Assembly: GCF_036417845.1 (NCBI RefSeq)
Contig: NC_089981.1
Span: 84,485,268-84,549,267, forward strand
Reading direction: 5' to 3'
Source: Apteryx mantelli
Lineage: Eukaryota > Chordata > Aves > Apterygiformes > Apterygidae
Length of the DNA stretch: 64,000 nt
Shown: in pieces, positions 37,491 through 47,400 of the stretch
Numbering within the stretch: the stretch's first letter is position 1
How the letters are laid out: each line of letters starts with the position of its first letter
Made by a program: the position numbers and the translations under genes
Notes under the pieces: model-generated
Seen by the model: only the letters and a program-made list of their open reading frames with translations
What the model was told of the DNA's origin: nothing
Database searches by the model: none

Positions 37491-40400
37491 GGAGGAAGAG
37501 GAGGCGTTTTGCTGAATGGGAGTCAAAATCAGCAAGACGATCAGTTAGGATTTCCCAGCTGTTATCGCTTTGGTCCAGAAGAGAGAAAAGGACTCCCAGA
37601 GGAAAGAAGACAAAAGGAAACTAAGTGTCATGTGGCATTCCCCGTTCTCATTAAGTCTTATCTTATCCCCTCCCAAACCCAGCAGAGGACAATCTTTTTT
37701 TTCTTTTTTTTTGGGGGGGGGGGTAGTTTTCTGCTATTTTAAAAAGCTAAACCTGCTTTCCAAGGGGTCGGATCCTTTCCAAAACCACTGCAAAGAAAGC
37801 CATAGCTACCTTGTGATGGCTCCAGACAGGTACACCACCAAGACAGGAAGGCAGGAGCCCAGCTGCAGCTGGATACCTGCACTGGTGTCACTAAGTCACA
37901 GCCTCACTCACGTTTTCGAGGCCACATCACTTGAAAGGATGCTGAAAAAGTGTCCAAATTAGCTTTCTGAGATCCCACCTCTCCTGAAGGTGAGGACAGA
38001 CGGAAGGTTTTCCATGCGAAAGTTGACGGTGGAAGTGGTGAGATGGGTGTCGTTTGCAGAGCACTTATCTCCCCTCTCCGTGAGCGGGGCTGGAGGATTT
38101 CAGTCGCTTCCTTCCCAAAATGGACAGCAATTTTCTAAGGAAAGACAGGCTGCCCGAGGCAGGAAGGTGTTAGACTAACCACAAAGGGAAAGGCGCAAAG
38201 AGGGAACAAATGGAAACTCATTTAGCACATAATGAAGCTGCTGAGAACAAAATTAATCAAAGCACTGAAGGAAGGGGAGAGAAGAAATTCTTTTATCACC
38301 TCTCCACCAAAGGCAGGTCCTGGCTAATAAACAGGAATCGCTCCTGCACAGGCAGAAATGTGGCCAGGCTGGAGCTGAGGACTCCTGGTGGGAAGCTGAT
38401 TGGAGAGCTAAAACCAAGGCTTTTAGGAGGATTGAAGCGGAAAGAAGAAAGGAGGAGGTGTTAGGAGCACTCGCATCCAGATCGTTGGCCTCAGCGGTGA
38501 ATTAACCTGAAAATTGATGGCTCAATCATCTGAAATAGAAGGCACAAAATAGACCAACTCCTATCGGCAGCAGAGCACAAAATCGAACCCGCAAAGCGTC
38601 TGAACGTCTCCCCGAGTAGCTGCCAAAGCCGAGGGGAGGGAAACGGCCGGATCGCCAGGGGGAACTTCAAACGGAGCGAGTTCGGCAGGAGCGCTGCCCC
38701 CGGCGCTGAAACGGCCTCCCTGTTTGTAAAGATGATGGTGATTATTTCCTGTCTCCAACGAACTCTCACATCCAGCAGGGAAGAACTGTGCGTTAGACCT
38801 TTTTTCCTTGGCAGATACAGAGAATTTGATCACAGGACTGAAAACGTGCAGTAGCTTAGGTAGGAAGTGATTGCCACTTGAAAACATTTGTTATGTGCAG
38901 ACAGAATCAAATCAAACCGGGTAACGTATCGCCTTGCCGCGCTCCTGGGATGCTGTTATGAACCTGGAAACAGCCATGAGCCAAATCAGTTCACAGAAGG
39001 AATTTAAACAGAAAAACAAGACTGGTAATTGGGGAATATTTAAGAACATTTCTCTATATTGACCAAAAGCCGCAATCGAGAAAGACCTCTGCATTGGTTA
39101 AAATGACCCCTTCTTCACCAAGAGCTGCTGCAAAAACAAATACAAATATCCTATATGGAACAAATGGGGAAAAGGGAAGCTGATTGATAGCAGTGAATAA
39201 AAATCAGAAGTTAGGAATTATCATCCATATGGGGAAAAAAGGGGGGACAAGATGCAGGTGACAGCCAAGAGATTTAGGACAACTGCAGTTGTGGTGTTTT
39301 TTTTAATACAGGAAAACAGAAAGAAATATCTTCCGTGTAGGTGGGCAATAACCCTGCAGAAAATTCAGTGATATTCAAGAAACGTTCTCGGTGTGTGTCT
39401 TTTGAGAAAGGCCAGATGGTGAGTTTACATCATATGAGGCTGATGAGATACTTTTCACTCCAGTGATAACTACAGTGATCGTTAGGCAGCCGCTAGATAT
39501 TTTAAAATCAACGTGTTTGTACAACCTCCAGCTAAGCAGAATTGTCTGTACTAGGCTTTTACCTTAAAATTTCTCATTGTTGCTCTGCTGATATGAGCAA
39601 CACTGGGAGTTTTGGTGCAGGGACCGAGCCAAAAAGTATGTTAGGTAAGACCAGGTAATGCAATGTTTAAGACACTGGGAGTAGCCTTGCAATAAAACTC
39701 TCCCATATCTCCACAGGTAAATATGAGGCAATAGCACCATCCCTGGCAAGCAGATCCTTCTTGTCCTCATGGAGAGCAGTGACATTTGCCCCTGGAGCCC
39801 CGAGGTTAAATCTCATGAGGAGCTCGTGTTGCTGGGTGCATGGAAAGAGGAGCACAGCCCAGGACCGCGGGAAGGGCCAGGGCTCCGGGCAGGACAGGAC
39901 CTGGCTGACACATTCCCACAGCTCCTGGGCTGGGACTCGCTGCTGGGTCAAGTGTTCGCCTTTCCAGCTGGACACTCCCAAAACCACTTCATCTGTGTTC
40001 ATTAACAACCATCATTTATTGCAAAGCTGGTTTATAAACTCCATATAAATAGTCCTCTGCCTCTTCCCTGCTATTAAGCAGAACTCCAGCCCTGCAGGGA
40101 GCTCCCAAAGCATCCTCGGCATTGCCAGAAAGGCAGCATCAGTCACTTAAACCCATCACTGATCCAGAGGCAAGGGGAGCTCAGGGCAGCTTGATGAGCA
40201 CGCGGCAGGGCTCCCTTCCAGGGCCAGGCACCGCTCGGGTCTCCACCTCTGTGACCAGGCGCCGGCCGTGCTGGTAGCGCAGCCCTTTTGGGGACGTGGA
40301 GACTGGTGGCTCATTGCCCTGCTGCGTGCTGGGGCAACCCCAGCTATCAACCCCCAAACTGCAGCTGCATGGAAATCGCCCCATGGGAAGGTGCCCACGG

Positions 40401-40919
40401 GCGGCTCTCCGTGCACCGGTGAGGAGCCGGCCCACCCCGCACGCTCCCGGTACACGTGCGGAAGCACAAGCAGCATCTCCAGCTTCCAGTGTCTCATGAC
40501 AGAAGCGAAACTACAAAGAGCGGCGCAGACCTGCCGGCTTTGTGCAGCTGCGGCGAGACAAGTCTCTAGATGATGTCCGTACACACCCGCCTCCGCTTTC
40601 CCAGAAAACGCCTGTTACACCACTGCGAAAAAGCCCTCGGTTATTAACTATTGACAAAAACATTCTCCCGGGAGGTGGGAAAGAACAGGAAAGCCGGTGA
40701 GCCCAACCCAGCCTGCCAGAGCCAGAGATGTGGAGCGCGCGGTGCCAAGCCGTGATTGATGCAACATCAGCAGGCCGGAGCCGGCAAACAGAAGAAACGC
40801 AGCCTGACGAAACAGGAGTCTAAATCCCGTAGGTTTATAGCGAGGGCCTCGCCTAAAACGTCAGGACAAGAAGCAAAGAACAAAGCTGCGTGCTTTGACT
40901 ACCCGCCACGCTCCTCGGC

Positions 40920-41420
40920 GCTCCTGGCGACAGTGTATCCGCTCTTATTAATAAGGATATTTAGCAAAGGAGGAAGTCAATGCAGTAATACACTCCAGAT
41001 TCATTACTGTCAACTCGCTAAGAATTATGTGTATTAATGACCAGATTATATCTGTTTATATAATACAAATTACCATAGAGCGACTGCAGGCATTGAAACC
41101 CTCCTTGTCTGTTTGACACACATAAATAATGGAGGAGCTCGTGCTGCATTTGGTACACATGACTAACCTTTTATCCCTGGCACCCCGGTGCAGGCTGCAG
41201 AAATCACTCGGGTTTCAAATTCCTCGCTCCAGCTGTCATTAGCCTTGCAAAGCGATAGCGAACAGGCGGCTAATTGATGTACTTGTTGGACATTATTTTA
41301 TTAGTCAGGCCCGGTGAGCATCAAATGGAATTTTAATGCCCTTCTATCCTTGGGTCCATGTGGCCATAAGTGTTAAGGCTTATAAATAATTAACTGTGCT
41401 CTACAAGCAGTTTTAGGAAG
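40920..41420. promoter_or_regulatory. Candidate conserved non-coding element (possible enhancer)
   Basis: Non-repetitive, non-coding sequence dense in homeodomain-type cores (TTATTAATAAG, GTGTATTAATGACC, GGCTAATTGATG, TTTTATTAGTC, AATAATTAACTG) and balanced in composition, a texture typical of deeply conserved developmental enhancers. Conservation cannot be tested here. Confidence 0.3.
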
Positions 41421-42962
41421 AGGTAAATAAGTTATTCGGGGGCTCCAGGCTGCTCCGGCTGGCCTTGGCGTTGGGATGGACGTTGGCTCCTGAGCTCCCT
41501 GCCGGCGATGGGGCTTCGCGGGGCAGCTCAGCCGCTCGCCTGGGGTGCGGATCATCACTGGGGACCTGCCGTGGGGAAAAGGGGAAGGGAGGCGTTTCCG
41601 AATAGTCTCGACGGAGGGTTCAAACATGGGCAAAAGCTGCCCGGGCTCCTGATGGGTGACGGGGACGTGTCCCCAGGGCAGGGCACGCTGAACTGGTCAG
41701 CCGCTGCTCCAGCACTGGTGGGACTGGCCGGGAGCGCAAATCCCAGGGGGATGAGCTCCGCTCTGCGCTCCCGCAGCTGCCGGGGCCGGAGGGGCCGCCG
41801 GGGCCGCGGGATCGGCTGTCACGTGAGCAGCGAGCGGTGCGGTGCGCTCGGCGCTGAGCCCGTTTCAGCAGCGGGGGAAACGGAGCTGGGGGACCCGCTC
41901 GAAGTCGGACCTCTGCGAAGGTGGGGGGAAGGTTTCGCTTCGACGGTCTGCGCGCAAACCATGTGGTTTTGAAAATACCAGCCTTTTTTTGCTTCTACTT
42001 TTTGCTTTAAAATCAATCTTTTTTAAGGCTAACTAACCTGAAAATGAACACAGATTTTTCAATCAGGGGCAAAACAAAGTATTTTTGCTTAGGCCAAAAT
42101 GAAATTTTGGGACTTTTTTCCCCCTCCCCTTTCTTAAACTTTCCTCAAAAAAATACCTGTTCCCTTTTTGATTTTTAACCACGCTGGAAAGCCCACCATA
42201 AGCCCAGGTCTCCCGAGCTCGCAGCCGGCTGATGTCCTCGGTACCTGCCCTGCTGATCCCTTGGGACTTCTGCCCTTCGCCTCCCTGCCGCGTCCCTGCG
42301 AGCTCGCTGGGGCGGGAACGGTCTGCTCCTCGGCGTGCGTATTCTGCATTTGCGCTCAGATTGGGCCTCCGAGGTGACAGCTCAGTGCAAACAACAAAAC
42401 ATTTAAAATAAAACTCTCATCTAGCTTAGGAGAGCCTTGCTGCTGTCCTGCTTCCGTACAGGAGCCTAGCAAAAATGAGCAGAGAACTTGGGCACCCCAA
42501 GCTAGGCGTGCGTTAGGCAATAATTATAATGTATATTAACTGCCTGGGCGTTGAAAGAGCCCCAGCACGAGACTGCTTCTCTAAGAGGAGGCAGAAGTGA
42601 TAAAAGACAGTAATAGATTGCCTTTCAGATGTGGAATTAAAAGCAGCAGCTCATTAGATTTTTTTTTTTCACAGCCTCTAATCGCAAGCCGTTTCTTTTC
42701 AAGTCGGATTTCCATTTCCAAAGCTAAGCTCAGCAACACAAACAGAAATTAAAGAGAAGGGTCCTATTCTGACCTTTCTGGCATCACAGGAATCAGGAGC
42801 AACATGCATTTAAAGTGCATTTAAATCAGCGGTGCTACCCAGAGAGAGCGAGAGCCCAGGAGCCATGCCACCTAGGCAGCCCCCTGAGGAGACGATCATC
42901 AAAAGATCAGGATTTGGCTTTTTTCTTTTTTTTTTAATGCTAGCTGCAGCCACTACATTTCC

Positions 42963-42990
42963 TTTTTTTTTTTTTTTTTTTTCTTTTTTG
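42963..42990. repeat. Poly(T) tract
   Basis: A 20-base T run, then C and a T/G stretch, with GGGGGGAGAGAGAGAGAGAT directly after. Another T-rich run lies 30 bases upstream. No retroposon body was recognised beside it. Confidence 0.9.
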
Positions 42991-44149
42991 GGGGGAGAGA
43001 GAGAGAGATAATCTAGAAGATAAAGCTTTGAATTAGCAGAATCAAACAGAAAATAAAGTTACTTCAAAGCAGCAGCGGAGATTCTTAAAAACTGACATTT
43101 CCACTTACGGATCCAGTCCGTCTCGAGCAAGGAATGCTTTCCCGACAGTTTTGGCTGCTGTTTTTAAAAGAAAAGCATAGAGAGGAGGAAGCAAAACGGC
43201 TACATTTTAGCTGAGCGGGGAAGCCCAGTAAATAACATTCATTAGGTTCTCCCGGACAGTTTTAATGACTCTGAGTTTCAAACCCTTCATTCACCATCTT
43301 TACAGGCCAAACTACAGTACGGTTTCTAACTTAAATCCTTTGGCAGGAGCTGCGTATTCCATAAAACATCTGAAAGGGTGAGTAGGGGAGAGGAGGAAAA
43401 AAACCGGGAATGATGTTGCTGGTCAAATCTCACCGAAATCAGTTGCAGGCTCCAGTTTTATCTGTGTCAATAGCAGCCCAAAGTCAGTGAGTCCAGAGCA
43501 CCTCCATCCCTCACCCCCAGACCCAGGGCTGGCACAGCCGGCTGCGGTGTCGGGTGCAGGGTGTTTTCCAGACCCCGAGCGCGGGTTAACCAGCTTCGCC
43601 TGCTGCTTTTAGAGCGGCGGCGTGCTTAAACGCAGGTGGCAATTTGGATCCGGCAGCACAAAAGCTGTGTTTTTTCCACTGTGCTGTCCATCCTGAATGG
43701 AAAATAAGCAGTTCGGCAGATGAGGATTTTCATGAGATTCACACGCAATCCTACACCTGGGATTTAATGTTAACTTAAATTTCCCAAAGCAGCACGATCT
43801 ATGTCCCTTCAGGCCAAGCACACGGTTACAGCAGTTTTAGCGGTCGTGCTGCCCGTTGCACGCTCGGATACCAGTTAAACCCGAGGGCGCTTCCACCACG
43901 GAGCTGGGCTGGTTTACTGCCGGAACGGGCAGGACCGGCAGCGCATGAGGCCGATAGCGGCAGCCCGACCCCGGCACTCGCGAGAGCCCTCCGGCTGACG
44001 GCTCCGCGGCTCCAGGGGCTGCGCCACACGCCGAACGCCCCTGGACAGAGCAGAGCGGTCGTGTGGTGCAGCTCACCCGTGGCCACCGCAGAGCCCTTGT
44101 AGCCCAGATACGTGCCTCAGCCACTAGCCACCCCTCTGGTTGAAAGGAG

Positions 44150-44492
44150 AAAAGAAAAGAAGGAGAAGAGAAGGAGAAGAGAAGGAGAAGAGAAGGAGAA
44201 GAGAAGGAGAAGAGAAGGAGAAGAGAAGGAGAAGAGAAGGAGAAAAAAGAAAAGGAAGAAGGAGAAAAGGAGAAGGAGAAAAGGAGAAGGAGAAAAGGAG
44301 AAGGAGAAAAGGAGAAGGAGAAAAGGAGAAGGAGAAAAGGAGAAGGAGAAGGAGAAGGAGAAGGAGAAGGAGAAGGAGAAGGAGAAAAGAAAAGAGAAGA
44401 AAAGAGAAGGAGAAAGAGAAGGAGAAAGAGAAGGAGAAAGAGAAGGAGAAAGAGAAGGAGAAAGAGAAGGAGAAAGAGAAGGAGAAGAGATT
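44150..44492. repeat. Homopurine GAGAAGGA-type minisatellite with several unit lengths
   Basis: About 340 bases composed only of A and G on the plus strand. Successive blocks have different repeat units: an 11-mer (GAGAAGGAGAA) at about 44160-44243, a 14-mer (GAGAAAAGGAGAAG) at about 44260-44345, the 6-mer GGAGAA at about 44340-44390, and a 12-mer (GAGAAGGAGAAA) at about 44405-44485. Long Lys/Glu/Arg and Ser/Phe/Leu open frames across it are artefacts of the repeat. Confidence 0.97.
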
Positions 44493-47400
44493 CCTCCTGT
44501 GGAAGAGAAACTTCTCACAACTCTGTTTCGCTGCTCCCTGCCCGTCCACGCAGCAGGGTGGCTTCAAAAGATGAAGAAGTCACAGCAGAGCATTAAAGGC
44601 GGCTCCGAGTTGCCCAGAGGCCGTTTGCAGGGGTCTCACTGCTCGCCGGCCCCAAGGACACGCACCAGGGAAAGGCGCCTTGGTGGAAGGAGAAAGGCCC
44701 CGCGGCAGAGGTGCTAAGGAAGGTCCCCAGCACCTCGGGAGCTGGAGCGGGCTGGGGATGCTGCAGAGGCACCGGCTCACCCCCGGGGCATTAGTGGAGC
44801 TGAGACGACTTTCCGGAAAGGACCGTCATTTTGGTATAGCGACACTCGGAATAAGCGGAGACGGGGCCCGGTGTAAATCGGGAGCGCACGCACTGCCGTC
44901 AGCAAGGGCGTAGGAGCTGGATCGGAGTAACGCCGTGCGTTGTGCCGCGTGCCCACAAGCGACGATAACCAGGGAAGATGCTCTTTGTAAACCGACTTGG
45001 CAAAAATCGTGTTGGGGTTAAGCCACGGCTAGGAAAGTCCTGCAAAGGGAAGTAGGCGAACGCGCAGGATCTCCAGCTTGTCAGCCGCAGCCGCCTCCTC
45101 CGTCTCCGCTGTCAGATGAGGAAGGGTTTGCAGGAGGAAACTGTGGTCTGTGCAGAAAAGGCACGTTGTCCCTATCACGCCGCACTGCGGCACATCGGGC
45201 CCCGCCGATGGTTGGCCTGGATCAGGTTTTCAGCCATGTGCATTTAATTGCAGAGGCATCGCGGCCATGCGGATTACCGAAGGCGCTTACCAGCTGGATA
45301 TCCAACCCGCAGCCGAAACCAAAAGCCCACAAATGCAGCGTCTCTTGCCACACACCAGCTCGGCTCCGTTCCCCAACTCCCTTCATTCCTCCGGAAACGA
45401 AAGGCTCACGCTCCGTGGCCGTTTACTTCGCAAAAACAGGATCAGGACCCCAAACTAGCCATTAAAATCCAGAAAAGAAAATCCCCGTGGATCCACTTTC
45501 TTTACTCAGCCTGCTCCCCCTTACCCGCGGCCGCTTGCCCCCTTCCTCCCGGCGTCCCAGTGCACGGAGAGCTCTAGCACAAAAACGCACAGCCGGCTGG
45601 AAGCAGAGCATCTCCCAGGGAAAACCAGGAAGCCGACGCAGCAGCAAGCCCTTCCCCTCGCTGCCCGGCATGCTAAACCCACTGGGGATGAGCAGCGCGG
45701 CCCGAGAAACCCCAGCGCTTCCCTCCCTCTCCCTCCTTTTGCGATCACGCATCCCTGCTACAAATAGGCAATAAAACCCGGCAGCCGCATCAGCAAAATT
45801 AGCTCAATCCCGCAGCGACACATCCTCATTTAAACATGATCAAATAACGCTTCGTCCCGAGGAGCAACCTGGGGAACAGCTCTTTACGGGGTAGGGCACG
45901 AAAGGAGACCGAGTCGAATTAAAGATTCATTTAAATTAAAAGGTTCAATTTTAAAAGAGGCAGGGCCGGGCGCGAAGGAGCCAGGGAGCGTATTTCTTAA
46001 TGAGCTCGGTGGCAGGAGTCTCTTTAATGATAGATCTGATGGGGGGACTGCGTAACGCGGCAGCGCAGGAGGCTTTTCCCTCCGCGCCGCGCCGGAACGA
46101 GCGGCACGCGCCCCCCGCGCCCGGCGCGTCCTGAACGCTCTGTCCGAGCCCCAGATTAAATCTCAGCGACCAAACCAAAACCGTGGCGGCGGTCTTAGGG
46201 AGAGGCCGGGTGGTGCTGAGCCAGCGGCACGGGGGGGGAAAACTGCCCCGGAAAAGGGAAGGTCGTGGATAGTTATGAAGGAAAATGAATAATTCTGTGC
46301 TTGAGCTGGATCCCCTCGCTGGGAAAGCAGCTCACCGGGAGAAACGCTGCCGTCGTCGAAGCGCCGATGAGGATGAAAAAAAAACGGTGACGGGTTTTCC
46401 CCAGCTTCTGGCATTAATTGCTGGGGTGACCTCAAGGCAGCCGCTCACAACGTGCCGTATTTCTCCTCGTTATAAATAGAACGAGAGACACGGCGTGGTG
46501 GCGACGAGCCCTCGGAGCATTAAGATCACGTGTGCATCATTCACATCGTTCCCGCACAACTGCAGTTTTGAGATGGAGTTTCTCTAACTTTTTTCGGGAG
46601 AGGAGGGAGGGCCAGAAAACAGAAGGTGGTTTAGAGGAATTATTATGGGTTTTTTTTTCTTTTTTGAAGCGAAAATGCTTCCACTCCAAGGGAAAAAAAG
46701 TTTGGAACAAAAGTTTTGATTTAAGCCCTCCGTGAGGAAGGAAAACGTCTCAAACCTTCTTTTCCCAGAGCAGCCGAGACGTGGCCCCGTGCCGGGCGGT
46801 GGTTTGGGCTCGCAGCTGCCCGTCTGGATGCGAGGGAAACCCGGAGGCTCAAGGCTGCTTCTTCCTCCAGGGGCCAACGCCTGCCCGGTGCATTCGCTGG
46901 TGGACTGAAGCCTGCACTGGTGGCACGGAGACACTGACCTTGGTCCCCGTGTCGCCGCAGGGGCCCTGTGTAGAGGGCAGTCCCCAACTGGGGATGGGAA
47001 AGGGGATTTTACAGATGCTTCCAGCTCCCTCACAGCTATTACAGACAATTTCAGATCTGTCGCTGGAGCTCAGTTACGGAGCTCTCAAGGCTTTTTCAGG
47101 CAATTGCATCAAAACTTGCTTTCCCACATCGCATCCCGAACCAGCAAGACCTGCAGCTGCTCCGATTTCTGTCTCCCTTTTGGGGCTGCTGGGGAGGGAG
47201 AGAGAGGGCAGCGAGAGGAGACAGGCTCTTTCTGAGAGCGGGAGTCAAGATTTATGTGAACAGTTGCAGGAGGGAAGAAAGGGAAGAGCTTCAGAGCTCA
47301 AGAAAACCTGCAACTGTTTTTTTTCTTTTCCCAGGGCAGCCCGTCACCAGCATCCCCATCAAACTCATCGCTCCTGCAGCTGGACAGAGGCTTTGGGACA

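Larger units (their letters stand above)
23451..39999. other. Gene-free region upstream of DACT1, proximal part
   Basis: No exons of a second gene were recognised on either strand. It contains two MIR-like fragments (27.05 and 30.77 kb), MITE-like remnants (24.64, 33.02 and 37.37 kb), a purine-rich plus strand at about 25.65-26.53 kb and a 287-codon open frame on the minus strand at 33650-34513 with no recognisable similarity. It may hold DACT1 enhancers, but that is inference from position only. Confidence 0.6.

Noticed and set aside
38256-38262. TCF/LEF-type site ATCAAAG upstream of DACT1 (another at about 50743)
   Set aside because: DACT1 is a plausible Wnt target, but a 7-base motif occurs often by chance and no clustering was seen.
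41508-41972. A 154-codon plus-strand open frame in CpG-rich DNA
   Set aside because: Gly/Arg-rich translation of GC-rich sequence with no family resemblance.
44112-44717. Long Lys/Glu/Arg-rich and Ser/Phe/Leu-rich open frames on both strands
   Set aside because: They are translations of the homopurine minisatellite, which cannot contain stop codons in most frames. There is no independent sign of a gene.
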